Positions 44,350 to 52,816 of a stretch of 53,213 nucleotides of DNA are shown here, piece after piece. The notes beneath the pieces were generated by a model. The model was given only the letters and a program-made list of their open reading frames with translations, made no database searches and was not told where the DNA came from. Positions within the stretch are counted from its first letter, which is position 1. Every line of letters starts with the position of its first letter. Origin of the DNA: Acinetobacter sp. P8-3-8 (lineage in GTDB: Bacteria > Pseudomonadota > Gammaproteobacteria > Pseudomonadales > Moraxellaceae); NCBI RefSeq assembly GCF_000214135.1, contig NZ_AFIE01000020.1:1-53213 (forward strand). Direction: 5' to 3'. Position numbers and translations under genes: made by a program.

Positions 44350-45492
44350 TTAATCATTCACTTTCATTTGAGTGCTTAAATAATTCAGATCGTTATGTAA
44401 CATACCAATGAGCGGTTGTGTTAATAATTCATAACGCCAGCCCAATAAATAACGTGGCAAATCCTGTTCATCACCATGAAATACGACATGATGATATAAA
44501 GCATTTAGCCACTTCTTACGCATCAATACTTCTTTAGGTACTTTTGTTTCTAAAGAAATATTTGAAATTAATTCATCTACTTCAAGTGTGACACCTTTAG
44601 ATGAATGCTTAATTGGTCGAGCTATACGTAACGGCCATTCATCTACTTCAGGCAAAAATTTCAATAAATCTAAAATGGTTTTACCATGTTCACGCACGAT
44701 GTTTGGACGAATGCCTTTTACATGTGACAATTGAAAATTATTTTTAGGATTCATTTCAACCAAATCAATCATCGTCGAGCTTTTGAGAATAAAGCTGCGT
44801 GGCTGATTGAGTGCTTTGACCATTTCTTCTCGCCAAACACTTAATTGCTGTAATTGCATCAATTGTTTACGTGAATGTCGATAATTTCCAATATCGCTGT
44901 AAAGCTTTTCTTTTGGTGTTTCTAAGGCGATTTCAAAAGTCAAATTCTGACAATCTTCAATAACTTGCTGATATAAACTCTTTTCTTCTAATTCAGTCTT
45001 CACTTTTTCAGCCAAATGCATGATATATAAAACATCATTGGCAGCATAATTCATTTGTTCATTTGTCAGCGGACGTGCTAACCAATCTGAACGAGTTTGA
45101 TCTTTATCAATATCGATATCAAGTACCAGCTTCAATGCATTCTGATAGCTCACTTGCAAACCATGTCCTAAGAAAGACAAAGCAACTTGAGTATCAAACA
45201 CATTTTCTAAATGCTTCTTTTCTGAATAATGATAAATCAGATCGATATCTTCGCCACATGCATGGAAAATATTTTGTCGTGCTTGAAAAAGCTTATTCCA
45301 AAAAACTTGTAAATCTAAAGTTGTACCGTCGAGCAGAAACACTTGACCATTGACATTGATTTGGAACACACCGAGTTTAGGCCAAAGCGTATCGACTTTA
45401 ATAAATTCGGTGTCTAGACCATAAGTCGATGTATGTTGCATTAAATTCAACACATTTTCGAGTTCGGTCTGCTGATTGATAAATTGAAACAT
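44350..45492 (-). CDS. rnd: Ribonuclease D
   Basis: 3'-5' exoribonuclease that trims tRNA and other stable RNA. DEDD residues are visible in YGLDTEFIKV (Exo I), FHACGEDIDLIYHY (Exo II) and MNYAANDVLYIMHL (Exo III with the Tyr of the DEDDy class). An HRDC domain follows near residues 210-290. Start ATG 45492 (MFQFINQQ) is preferred over TTG 45507; no strong ribosome-binding site for either. It is followed by the YcgL gene after 178 bases. Confidence 0.95.
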   Translation of the reverse strand: MFQFINQQTELENVLNLMQHTSTYGLDTEFIKVDTLWPKLGVFQINVNGQVFLLDGTTLDLQVFWNKLFQARQNIFHACGEDIDLIYHYSEKKHLENVFDTQVALSFLGHGLQVSYQNALKLVLDIDIDKDQTRSDWLARPLTNEQMNYAANDVLYIMHLAEKVKTELEEKSLYQQVIEDCQNLTFEIALETPKEKLYSDIGNYRHSRKQLMQLQQLSVWREEMVKALNQPRSFILKSSTMIDLVEMNPKNNFQLSHVKGIRPNIVREHGKTILDLLKFLPEVDEWPLRIARPIKHSSKGVTLEVDELISNISLETKVPKEVLMRKKWLNALYHHVVFHGDEQDLPRYLLGWRYELLTQPLIGMLHNDLNYLSTQMKVND

Positions 45493-45507
45493 GTCAGTTT
45501 GTGTCAA

Positions 45508-45842
45508 AATGTTACATTTAAATAAAATATGATTTTACCTGAATATATAAAATTTAAATATAAGATTTTTCAACTAATTCTCCATAAACATCTTATTTTT
45601 CAACAAAATTAACATTGCGTAACCATTTTATATATAGTTTTTACAACTAAGTAAAACAAAATTTTTTATAAAAATGATGAATATAAGCATTTCTTAAATT
45701 GCATTTTTGAGTCTACATAAAACTTTTTAATAAATGTAAAAAATTTTCAATAAAAAAGGATTTGTTCACCCTTTCAGACCAATTGCATTATCGCAAACTT
45801 ATCCAAAAGATCAACAAACCCTTAAGTCGTTTTCTAGACTTG
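45508..45842. other. AT-rich intergenic region between recR and rnd
   Basis: About 335 bases, strongly AT-rich with many T and A runs. No gene, hairpin or RNA was recognised. It should hold the rnd promoter. Confidence 0.6.
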
Positions 45843-46439
45843 TTATTTCATACGCATTCGATTATGCACAGCTTGGCTAAGCGTATGACTATCCACATAT
45901 TCTAACTCACCACCTTGCGGCACACCTTGAGCAATTCGGGTCATTTGCAAAGACAAATGCTTGGTTGCTTCTACCAAGTAATGTGCGGTGGCTTGCCCTT
46001 CTACAGTCGCATTGGTTGCTAAAATCACTTCTGTGATTTTGCCATCACTCAGTCTTTGCACTAAATATGGAATACCAATTTCTTCAGGACCAATACCATC
46101 TAAAGGAGACAAATGCCCACCGAGTACGTGATATTTACCTCTAAAGCTACCACTTTGCTCAATGGCCATGACATCTGCTGGTGATTCAACCACGCAAAGT
46201 AATTGATCATCTCTGTCATTTGAGCAACAAATATCACAAACTTCGTTTTCAGTCAGTGAGTGACACAGACTACATTCATGAATATAAGAAGTTGCTTCAT
46301 TCAGCGCATGCGCTAAACCAATCGCTCCTTCTTTATTTTTCATGATTAAGTGTAATGCCATGCGTTGAGCCGATTTCGGCCCAACACTTGGTAAGATTCG
46401 CAAGGCTTGTACAAGCTGATCAAAACGGTCGCTAAACAC
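45843..46439 (-). CDS. recR: Recombination protein RecR
   Basis: 198 residues. Helix-hairpin-helix LRILPSVGPKSAQRMALHL, four-cysteine zinc finger CSLCHSLTENEVCDIC, and a Toprim domain starting LLCVVESPADVMAIE with the Glu and the DxD-like motif further on. It acts with RecO/RecF in loading RecA at gaps. It starts at GTG 46439 with GGAT upstream and follows the ybaB gene by ten bases, the usual ybaB-recR pair. Confidence 0.97.
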   Translation of the reverse strand: MFSDRFDQLVQALRILPSVGPKSAQRMALHLIMKNKEGAIGLAHALNEATSYIHECSLCHSLTENEVCDICCSNDRDDQLLCVVESPADVMAIEQSGSFRGKYHVLGGHLSPLDGIGPEEIGIPYLVQRLSDGKITEVILATNATVEGQATAHYLVEATKHLSLQMTRIAQGVPQGGELEYVDSHTLSQAVHNRMRMK

Positions 46440-46449
46440 CTGCTAATCC

Positions 46450-46779
46450 TTAGAACAAACCCGAAAGACCTGGTGGTAAGCCCATGCCTGAGTTTGCTTC
46501 TTTCATTTTTGCCTCAGAAATCACTTCAGCTTGACGTGCAGCATCATTCATTGCAGCAGCAATCAAGTCTTCGATCATATCAGGATCGTCTTGTAATAAG
46601 TCTGGGCTAATTTCAATACGCTTTACCACGTTACGGCAAGTCATTGTGACTTTAACTAAACCACCACCCGCTTCTGCTTGAACTTCAGTTTGAGCAAGTT
46701 GTTCTTTTGCTTTTTTAACATTGCTTTCCATGTCTTTTTGCATGCGTTGAGCTTGTTGCATCAGCATATTAATATTCAT
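46450..46779 (-). CDS. ybaB: YbaB/EbfC nucleoid-associated protein
   Basis: 109 residues from ATG 46779, with GGAG seven bases upstream; the longer frame from 46848 is not supported. [45 protein letters not shown] and [15 protein letters not shown] are the YbaB signature. It binds DNA as a dimer. In many relatives dnaX lies upstream; here the preceding gene is metZ. Confidence 0.95.
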   Translation of the reverse strand: MNINMLMQQAQRMQKDMESNVKKAKEQLAQTEVQAEAGGGLVKVTMTCRNVVKRIEISPDLLQDDPDMIEDLIAAAMNDAARQAEVISEAKMKEANSGMGLPPGLSGLF

Positions 46780-46887
46780 AAAATTCTCCGAACAAAATCC
46801 TAAATTTGGTCGCCATTGTAATCTAGGTTTAAAACAAAAACGATCCAAACCTAGCGCAATTGTTAAATAATAGTTAGGGTTTGTTGA

Positions 46888-48075
46888 TTAAATTAAATCT
46901 AAACCATGTGAAAGATCACGAATAATATCATCAACGTCTTCTAAACCTACGGATACACGAATTAAACCTTCACGAATCCCTGCTGCTTCTTTGGCTTCAG
47001 GAGAAAGTTTACCGTGTGTTGTAGTGGCTGGATGGGTAATTGTAGACTTTGCATCACCTAAGTTACCTGTAATCGAAATAAATCTTGTATTGTCGATCAC
47101 TTTCCAAGCACCTTCACGTTCATTCTTGACTTCAAATGAAACAATGCCACCAAAACCTGTTTGTTGCTTTGCAGCAAGCTCATGCCCAACATGATCTTTT
47201 AAGCCTGCAAAATAAACTTTTTCAACGTTTGGATGTGCAACCAACCATTCAGCAATTTTCTGTGCGCTTTCTGAATGTGCTTTCATACGTAAGCGTAAAG
47301 TTTCCAAACCTTTCAAAAATACCCACGCATTGAATGGACTCATTGAAGGGCCAGTGGTACGGACATAACCAAAAACTTCTTCAAGTAATTTATGGCTACC
47401 TACTACAGCACCACCTAGTGCACGACCCTGTCCATCTAAATATTTAGTCGCAGAATAAACCACTAGATCCGCACCAAACTTCAATGGTTGCTGCAACACA
47501 GGTGTACAGAAACTATTATCAATGACTAACAGTGCATCATGTGCATGTGCCAAGTCTGCTAAAGCTTGAATATCCGCAACTTCAGACAATGGATTTGATG
47601 GTGATTCTACAAATAGTAATTTTGTTTCAGGTCGAATTGCATTTTTCCATGCATCTAAATCTGTTAAATCGACAAAAGTCACAGCAACATTGAATTTAGC
47701 AACGTATTTTTCAAACAGCGACACTGTTGAGCCAAACACTGCACGTGAACAAATAACGTGATCACCAGCTTTAAGGAACGACATTGCCACAGCCATTATT
47801 GCAGCCATACCAGAACTGGTTGCAACAGCACGCTCTCCGCCTTCCAATGCAGCTAAGCGTTTCTCAAACATAGATACCGTTGGGTTGGTAAAGCGCGAGT
47901 AAATATTGCCTGGTTCAGCACCTGAAAACTTAGCCGCAGCTTCCGCCGCATTCTCATAAACGAATGATGAGGTGAGGAAAATGGGCTCACCATGTTCACC
48001 TTCAAAACTACGTGTATGACCTGTGCGAAGGGCTAATGTATCAAGTTGGTATTCAATGTCGTCGTGCTGGCTCAT
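46888..48075 (-). CDS. metZ: O-succinylhomoserine sulfhydrylase
   Basis: 395 residues, Cys/Met-metabolism PLP enzyme. SSGMAAIMAVAMSFLKAGDHV, DNSFCTPVLQQPLKFGADLVVYSATKYLDGQGR with the PLP lysine in SATK, and the C-terminal STITHPATTTHGKL are family marks. MetZ makes homocysteine from O-succinylhomoserine and sulfide. Distinction from MetB/MetC is by overall similarity as I remember it and not proven. Weak ribosome-binding site. It is divergent from the hydrolase gene. Confidence 0.9.
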   Translation of the reverse strand: MSQHDDIEYQLDTLALRTGHTRSFEGEHGEPIFLTSSFVYENAAEAAAKFSGAEPGNIYSRFTNPTVSMFEKRLAALEGGERAVATSSGMAAIMAVAMSFLKAGDHVICSRAVFGSTVSLFEKYVAKFNVAVTFVDLTDLDAWKNAIRPETKLLFVESPSNPLSEVADIQALADLAHAHDALLVIDNSFCTPVLQQPLKFGADLVVYSATKYLDGQGRALGGAVVGSHKLLEEVFGYVRTTGPSMSPFNAWVFLKGLETLRLRMKAHSESAQKIAEWLVAHPNVEKVYFAGLKDHVGHELAAKQQTGFGGIVSFEVKNEREGAWKVIDNTRFISITGNLGDAKSTITHPATTTHGKLSPEAKEAAGIREGLIRVSVGLEDVDDIIRDLSHGLDLI

Positions 48076-48152
48076 TTCAACTACTCAGTTCTAAAACTGC
48101 CTTTGTAAAATATTGCCAACATTTTGAGCGCGCTATGTATTTCAGGTCAAGG

Positions 48153-48158
48153 TATAAT
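48153..48158 (+). promoter_or_regulatory. TATAAT -10 element of the hydrolase gene
   Basis: Perfect TATAAT; the transcription start would fall near 48165, which rules out the in-frame upstream starts inside the metZ gene. No good -35 is at 17 bases. Confidence 0.5.
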
Positions 48159-48197
48159 CTAAAATTATCACTTACACTTCGAGCATTCTGTACAAAA

Positions 48198-49307
48198 ATG
48201 AGACAAAAAGCACTTATGGCACACATTATGACGAAGTTCCAAGAACGAAAATCGAAATTAAAGAATTTATCTACTCGTATTTTCAATGGCGAGTCATTGG
48301 TGTTATCTCAAAGTACACCATATGAAGTTATTGCAGAACATAACCAAACTAAAATCCGCTACTACGCTGCGGCTGAAAGAAAATTTAAAGAACCTCTGGT
48401 TTTCACAGCACCTTTAGCCATTAATATGGCGATTTATGACCTCTATCCATATCGCTCTTTGGTCAAATATTTCTCAGAACAAGGTTTTGATGTCTATTTA
48501 TTGGATTGGGGCAAACTCAATTATGATGATCGTTTCCTGAATTTTCTGAACTTTATTGATGAATCAATTCCCTACTGCATTAACAAAATTCGTGAACACG
48601 CTAAAAGTGAGCAAATTTCACTGCATGGTTGGAGTATGGCTGGAATTTTCGTCCTCCTTTATACAGCCTTTAAACAACCCAATTATGTTAAAAATTTAAT
48701 TGTATTAGGCAGTCCTATTGATAGTTATGCCTCTGGTGGTATTGGTAAACTGTACAAAAAGATCAATGGTCTGATCACAAAAAGCCCTAAATTACAAAAC
48801 ACACTCTATAAAGGCGGGCTTCCTAAAAAACTGATTCACACCCCCGGAATATTGAATTCTATTGGTTTTAAAGTACTTGATCCTAAAGGCTGGTATCAAG
48901 GACATAAACAATTACTTCTAAATCTCGATGATGAGCAACTATTACATGAACATGCCACGCTTGGAAATTTCCTCAATCATATGATTGATTATCCGGGTGG
49001 TGTAAACCAAGATATGCTATTTAATGTATGGTTACAAAATCCGTTAAAAGATGGTGCTATTCATCTGAGCAGACATAAAATCGAACTCAAAAATATCGGT
49101 TGTTCATTGATGGTTGGAGCAGGTAAAGGTGATCAAATGGTTACTGCTGATTCAGTTAAGCCTTTAATCGAATTGACAAAGAGTACAGATGTCACGTTTA
49201 CTCTTATTCCCGGAGGGCATTTGGTTCTGATGTCGAGTCAAAAAAGCGCAGATGAATTTTGGCCAACACTCGCTCAATGGTTAGCACAACGTTCGATAAA
49301 AATCTAA
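48198..49307 (+). CDS. PhaC-like alpha/beta hydrolase
   Basis: 369 residues from ATG 48198; ATGs at 48216 and 48228 are alternatives. The frame runs from 48012, but that would overlap metZ and lie before the TATAAT at 48153. LVFTAPLAINMAIYDLYPYRSLVKYFSEQGFDVYLLDWGK is the polyhydroxyalkanoate-synthase-like N-terminal pattern. The nucleophile elbow is HGWSMAG with Ser instead of the PhaC Cys, so it is probably a lipase/esterase rather than a synthase. The catalytic Asp lies in GAGKGDQMV and the His in IPGGHLVLM. It is upstream of an HIBADH-family gene. Confidence 0.85.
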   Translation: MRQKALMAHIMTKFQERKSKLKNLSTRIFNGESLVLSQSTPYEVIAEHNQTKIRYYAAAERKFKEPLVFTAPLAINMAIYDLYPYRSLVKYFSEQGFDVYLLDWGKLNYDDRFLNFLNFIDESIPYCINKIREHAKSEQISLHGWSMAGIFVLLYTAFKQPNYVKNLIVLGSPIDSYASGGIGKLYKKINGLITKSPKLQNTLYKGGLPKKLIHTPGILNSIGFKVLDPKGWYQGHKQLLLNLDDEQLLHEHATLGNFLNHMIDYPGGVNQDMLFNVWLQNPLKDGAIHLSRHKIELKNIGCSLMVGAGKGDQMVTADSVKPLIELTKSTDVTFTLIPGGHLVLMSSQKSADEFWPTLAQWLAQRSIKI

Positions 49308-49323
49308 AACTTTAAGGAATAGT

Positions 49324-50196
49324 ATGAATACCTCAGTTGCATTTATAGGTTTAGGCGCAATGGGTTACCGCATGGCGGCCCATTTACCGAAACACTTCGA
49401 TACGGTTTATGTCTGGAATCGAAATTTTGATAAAGCCAAACAACATGCAACTGAGTACCATACGCAAGCCGTAGAATTACAACAAGCAGTACAAGCGGAT
49501 ATTATTTTTTCTTGCTTGCCTACCAGCCAAGATGTTGAAAATTTAATTGAAACTGTAGACATAAAATCAGGTGCAATTTGGGTCGATTGTACTAGTGGAG
49601 TTCCTGAATCCGCACGTAAGCTATCACAACAACTCGCAGAAAAAAATGTAAAATTTTTAGATGCCCCTGTGAGTGGACAAACCATTGGCGCAGAAAATGC
49701 GACATTAACCTTTATGGTTGGTGGTCAAAAAGCTGCATTTGATCAAGCTTTGACTGCTATGCAAGTAATGGGCAAACTGATTAAACATGTTGGAGATTCA
49801 GGTGCAGGATTTGCTGTAAAAGCAGTGAATAACATGATGATGGCTGTACACCTATGTGCCGCTGCAGAAGGATTTACAACACTTAAAGCACACGGTGTAA
49901 ACCTCAATGAAGCGCTCGATTGTATCAATGCATCTAGTGGAAAAAGTGGTGTGACAGAATCTGTCTTACCACAACGTGTTTTTAATCGTAGCTTCCCTTT
50001 GACTTTTGCATTACCATTATTAGCCAAAGATACAGGAATTGCTGTTGATTTAATTCGTGAAGCAAAGCTTTCAGCACCTGTTATTGGTTTGACTCAAAGT
50101 TTAATTCAAACTGCAAATAGCTTAGCGGAGCCTGATAGTGACTTCTCCACTGCAATAAAAATGTATGAATTATGGAATAAAATTACATTGGATTAA
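49324..50196 (+). CDS. 3-hydroxyisobutyrate-dehydrogenase-family NAD(P) oxidoreductase
   Basis: 290 residues. N-terminal Rossmann fold VAFIGLGAMGYRMAAHL (GxGxxG), DAPVSGQTIGAENATLTFMVGG (substrate motif) and catalytic lysine in GFAVKAVNNMMMAVHL. AAGGA precedes the ATG. The family covers 3-hydroxyisobutyrate, tartronate semialdehyde and glyoxylate reductases; the exact substrate is not decidable. It lies 16 bases behind the PhaC-like hydrolase, so the two probably form an operon. Confidence 0.92.
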   Translation: MNTSVAFIGLGAMGYRMAAHLPKHFDTVYVWNRNFDKAKQHATEYHTQAVELQQAVQADIIFSCLPTSQDVENLIETVDIKSGAIWVDCTSGVPESARKLSQQLAEKNVKFLDAPVSGQTIGAENATLTFMVGGQKAAFDQALTAMQVMGKLIKHVGDSGAGFAVKAVNNMMMAVHLCAAAEGFTTLKAHGVNLNEALDCINASSGKSGVTESVLPQRVFNRSFPLTFALPLLAKDTGIAVDLIREAKLSAPVIGLTQSLIQTANSLAEPDSDFSTAIKMYELWNKITLD

Positions 50197-50277
50197 TTTT
50201 TCGCCATTGAATAACCACAATCAAACCTTATAATCTAATAAAGTGACAAACTGATATGTCAAATTTGAGGTCGTCTC

Positions 50278-50547
50278 ATGAATAAATATGTAATTGCAAC
50301 ATTTTCAGCTTTATCAATCCTTATGGGTTCACAAGCTTTTGCCGATGATAATGTGCAAGAATGTAAAAAACTACAAGATGATTACAATGTCATCTATGCT
50401 TCAAAAGGCTTTTGTTTTAAAGATCCTGAAGCAAAAGCGAAATATGGCAATGATAATTGCTATACCAGCAAACCTAAATTTTCTGAAAAAGAACAACAAC
50501 GCCTTGATTCAATTAAAGAGCGTCAGAAACAACTGAATTGTAAATAA
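50278..50547 (+). CDS. Small secreted YARHG-domain protein
   Basis: 89 residues. Signal peptide MNKYVIATFSALSILMGSQAFA. The mature part IYASKGFCFKDPEAKAKYGNDNCYTSKPKFSEKEQQRLDSIKE follows the YARHG pattern (YA..G..F..P....Y), with four cysteines (of the five mature ones) likely in disulfides. GAGG precedes the ATG. Function unknown; periplasmic by inference. Confidence 0.82.
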   Translation: MNKYVIATFSALSILMGSQAFADDNVQECKKLQDDYNVIYASKGFCFKDPEAKAKYGNDNCYTSKPKFSEKEQQRLDSIKERQKQLNCK

Positions 50548-50574
50548 TAGCTTTATTAATTTAAGGAAATAATC

Positions 50575-50991
50575 ATGGCTTATGATGATCAGAACATTTT
50601 TGCACGAATTTTGCGTGGTGAACTACCTGCAATAAAAGTGTATGAAGATGATCAAGTTCTTGCATTTATGGATATCATGCCTCAAGCCGATGGTCACACG
50701 CTGGTTATTCCTAAAAGCCCAGCACTCACCTTACTAGACCTTGATCCTGATGTTGCCGCCTATACCATCAAAGTCGTTCAGAAAATTGCACAAGCAATTG
50801 AAAAAGCTTTAGATGCTCAAGGTATTGTTTTAATGCAACTTTCAGGCGCATCAGCAGGTCAAACTGTGCCGCATGTTCACTTCCATCTCATCCCAACTTC
50901 AGTACATGAATTAGGGCGACATGCAGCACAAATGGGTGATCAAGAAAAAATTAAAGGTTTTGCTGAAAAAATTAAAGCAGCATTGGCTTAA
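50575..50991 (+). CDS. HIT-family nucleotide-binding protein
   Basis: 138 residues. HIT motif VPHVHFHLIP (His-x-His-x-His) near residue 100; IFARILRGELPAIKVYEDD opening and DIMPQADGHTLVIPK are the Hint/HinT branch. It hydrolyses purine nucleoside phosphoramidates (family knowledge). AAGGA before the ATG. It closes with a terminator at 51010-51037. Confidence 0.95.
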   Translation: MAYDDQNIFARILRGELPAIKVYEDDQVLAFMDIMPQADGHTLVIPKSPALTLLDLDPDVAAYTIKVVQKIAQAIEKALDAQGIVLMQLSGASAGQTVPHVHFHLIPTSVHELGRHAAQMGDQEKIKGFAEKIKAALA

Positions 50992-51009
50992 ATTAAAACC
51001 TTTAAAATC

Positions 51010-51037
51010 AATGAGGCTTTTATAGCCTCATTTTTTA
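51010..51037 (+). terminator. Terminator after the HIT gene
   Basis: Nine-bp stem AATGAGGCT/AGCCTCATT (51010-51018 with 51024-51032), five-base loop, then TTTT. It is 18 bases past the stop. Confidence 0.9.
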
Positions 51038-51061
51038 TTCAAAAAATATAACAACCAAATC

Positions 51062-51090
51062 ACGTCATCAAACTGTCATTTATTCTTCAC
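51062..51090 (+). promoter_or_regulatory. Putative Pho box upstream of the porin
   Basis: Three seven-base units spaced by four bases: ACGTCAT (51062-51068), CTGTCAT (51073-51079), TCTTCAC (51084-51090), with A/T-rich spacers CAAA and TTAT. The first 18 bases agree with CTGTCATAAAACTGTCAT at 15 positions. A weak -10 (GATACT, 51112-51117) lies downstream. PhoB control is inferred. Confidence 0.55.
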
Positions 51091-51126
51091 CAACATGTAA
51101 CAAAATTTGCTGATACTGCATGCAAG

Positions 51127-51159
51127 TTAGTAAGCAATGAATATTTCAATACTTACTAA
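51127..51159 (+). promoter_or_regulatory. Inverted repeat in the porin leader
   Basis: Eight-base arms TTAGTAAG and CTTACTAA (51127-51134, 51152-51159) around a 17-base loop, 51 bases before the porin ATG. It could form a 5' stem in the mRNA or bind a dimeric regulator. Confidence 0.5.
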
Positions 51160-51210
51160 ATAAAAAAAGCAACGGCAAATGCCTATTGAACATGTTTTGG
51201 AGAAATCTCA

Positions 51211-52275
51211 ATGAAAAAAGTGCTACTCGCTGCAGCAATCGCCACTATTAGTTTAAACGCAGCTCAAGCAGCGCCTACATTGTACGGTAAACTCAATGTA
51301 TCTTTAAACCAAGTAGATAATGTAACCGCTGCTGGTAATAATGAAACTCAATTAAATTCAAACGCTTCTCGTATTGGGGTTAAAGGCGAAGAAAAATTAA
51401 CAGATAATGTTGGTGTTGTTTACTTAGCTGAATTTGGTTTTGCAACAGATGGGGCTGGTTCTGATGCAGAATGGAGCGCACGTAACCGCTACTTAGGTCT
51501 TAAATTCAATAATGTTGGTACACTAAAAGCAGGTAAATACGACTCGTATTTCAAAACGTCTGCTGGAAAATATCAAGATATTTTCAATGATGACACTAAC
51601 CTTGATATCACTAAAACCATGTATGGTGAAGAACGTTTAAATAACGTTATCGGTTTTGAAACAGATAAAAATTTATTGATCCCTGGTTTACAATTCAACG
51701 TCCAAGCTCAAACGGGTGAATCAAGCAGTACAGACCCTAAAATGGGTGAAACTGGTGATGATAATAAACGTGATAGCCTTGATTCATTCTCAACTTCAAT
51801 CACTTATGAAAACAAAGATATCGGCTTAGCAACAGGTATTGCAGGTAACTTTGGCGTGCAAGGTGCTTATAATGCGCTTGATGGTAAAAAATACTACTCA
51901 GATGCAATTCGTGTGACTGGATCTATAGGCCTTACACAAATTGGCGCTGATGGCCTTGTATTCGGTGCGTTATATCAACAAGCTGAACCTACAGATGATG
52001 TTGTTGCTTACAAAGATTTGAAAGAAAAAGCATGGGTAGTTTCTGGTACATATAGTATTCCAAGCACACCATGGGCTTTAAAGGCACAATATCAGTCAGC
52101 TAAAACAGAATGGACAAACAATGATCGCAAGATTGATCAATATGGTCTTGGCGTAGATTACAACTTCAACAAACAAGCACGTTTTTACGGTGTAGTTGCT
52201 CAACAAAAACGTGACTGGTATGTAGACAATGATAAGAAAACAGTTTTCGGCTTAGGTATGGAATATAACTTCTAA
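51211..52275 (+). CDS. Gram-negative porin
   Basis: 354 residues. Signal peptide ends at LNAAQA-APTLYG. The first strand is PTLYGKLNVSLNQVD, SRIGVKGEEKLTDNVGVVYLAEFGF is the loop-3 region typical of general porins, and ARNRYLGLKFNNVGTLKAGKYDS follows. The C-terminus FGLGMEYNF ends in Phe, the sorting signal for barrel assembly. 16-strand trimeric porin expected. GGAG precedes the ATG. Upstream sit the Pho-box candidate and an inverted repeat; a terminator follows. Confidence 0.93.
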   Translation: MKKVLLAAAIATISLNAAQAAPTLYGKLNVSLNQVDNVTAAGNNETQLNSNASRIGVKGEEKLTDNVGVVYLAEFGFATDGAGSDAEWSARNRYLGLKFNNVGTLKAGKYDSYFKTSAGKYQDIFNDDTNLDITKTMYGEERLNNVIGFETDKNLLIPGLQFNVQAQTGESSSTDPKMGETGDDNKRDSLDSFSTSITYENKDIGLATGIAGNFGVQGAYNALDGKKYYSDAIRVTGSIGLTQIGADGLVFGALYQQAEPTDDVVAYKDLKEKAWVVSGTYSIPSTPWALKAQYQSAKTEWTNNDRKIDQYGLGVDYNFNKQARFYGVVAQQKRDWYVDNDKKTVFGLGMEYNF

Positions 52276-52311
52276 ATCAAAGCTTTAAATCAATAAAACT
52301 GCTTTTAGAAT

Positions 52312-52343
52312 AAACCGAGTTAATCACTAACTCGGTTTTTCTT
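52312..52343 (+). terminator. Terminator after the porin gene
   Basis: Eleven-bp stem AAACCGAGTTA/TAACTCGGTTT (52312-52322 with 52328-52338), five-base loop, T-rich end. It is 37 bases past the stop. Confidence 0.9.
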
Positions 52344-52385
52344 TTGTAAAATGACTTTAGTAAAAATAATGACATACATACTACA

Positions 52386-52417
52386 AAAGCCCCATCAGGA
52401 CGATGGGGGTTTCTTTT
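52386..52417. terminator. Second hairpin, bidirectional
   Basis: Stem CCCCATC/GATGGGG (52390-52396 with 52402-52408), loop AGGAC, T-rich tail on the plus side and TTTTG on the minus side. It could end the ankyrin remnant's transcript or back up the porin terminator. Confidence 0.65.
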
Positions 52418-52435
52418 TATTTATGTGTTTAAAAT

Positions 52436-52681
52436 TTATAGATTTTTTAAATAATCAATAATCACTTCATTTTCGGCCATTTCTGCGAGCTCTAAAGCTG
52501 TATATTCAGCTTTATAATTTACATCTGCACCTTTGTGAATTAACAACTTAACAATTTCCAGATGATCATTTTCAGCAGCAGCATGTAAAGCACTATAGCC
52601 TTCATCATCTGTTTGATTTGGATTTACACCTTTTGATAATAATTGCTCTACCTGTTTAATATCACCTAAAGATGTAGCATA
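52436..52681 (-). pseudogene. Ankyrin-repeat protein remnant, 5' end lost
   Basis: Reading the minus strand gives about 81 residues with clear ankyrin repeats: LGDIKQVEQLLSKGVNPNQ, then TDDEGYSALHAAAENDHLEI and VKLLIHKGADVNYKAEYTAL, ending in IIDYLKNL with a TAA at 52436-52438. The frame is closed at the 5' side by TGA at 52685-52687, and no ATG, GTG or TTG precedes the first repeat. So the gene has lost its start region. About one N-terminal half-repeat seems missing. The break adjoins the decayed segment 52682-52812 and an IS30-like end. Confidence 0.8.
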
Positions 52682-52786
52682 AGTTCAGGAAGACGTAATT
52701 CTGCATCATTTTCGGGAACTGGGGGAGAATGAGTTGAGTTTCATTACCATTTTCTTTGTAGGTACATTTTCGACATTTTAAATAAG
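52682..52786 (-). other. Decayed coding remnant with zinc-ribbon-like reading
   Basis: Minus-strand frames give LPYLKCRKCTYKENGNETQL (two cysteines spaced CxxC) and, in another frame after CTCCCCC, VPENDAELRLPELMLHL followed by a stop. A shift at the C run would join them. No start or complete ORF exists; it is noted as a pseudogene-like fragment of unknown origin. Confidence 0.4.
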
Positions 52787-52816
52787 GCAGATTCAACTAG
52801 CAAGTGCGACAGTTAA
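52787..52816 (+). mobile_element. IS30-family-like terminal inverted repeat, solo
   Basis: GGCAGATTCAACTAGC followed by AAGTGCGACAGTTA closely matches the IS30 end (TGTAGATTCAATTGG..CAACGCAACAGTTA, from memory) and the ISAba125-type end (TGTCGCACTT...TTGAAT on the complement). No transposase follows in the interior direction. The interior side instead runs into the next gene. It is best read as a solo end left after deletion, but the match needs an alignment. Confidence 0.45.

Noticed and set aside
46780-46848. N-terminal extension of YbaB
   Set aside because: The family begins at [14 protein letters not shown] and GGAG marks that start.
48012-48197. N-terminal extension of the PhaC-like hydrolase
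   Set aside because: It overlaps the metZ start and lies before the TATAAT at 48153.
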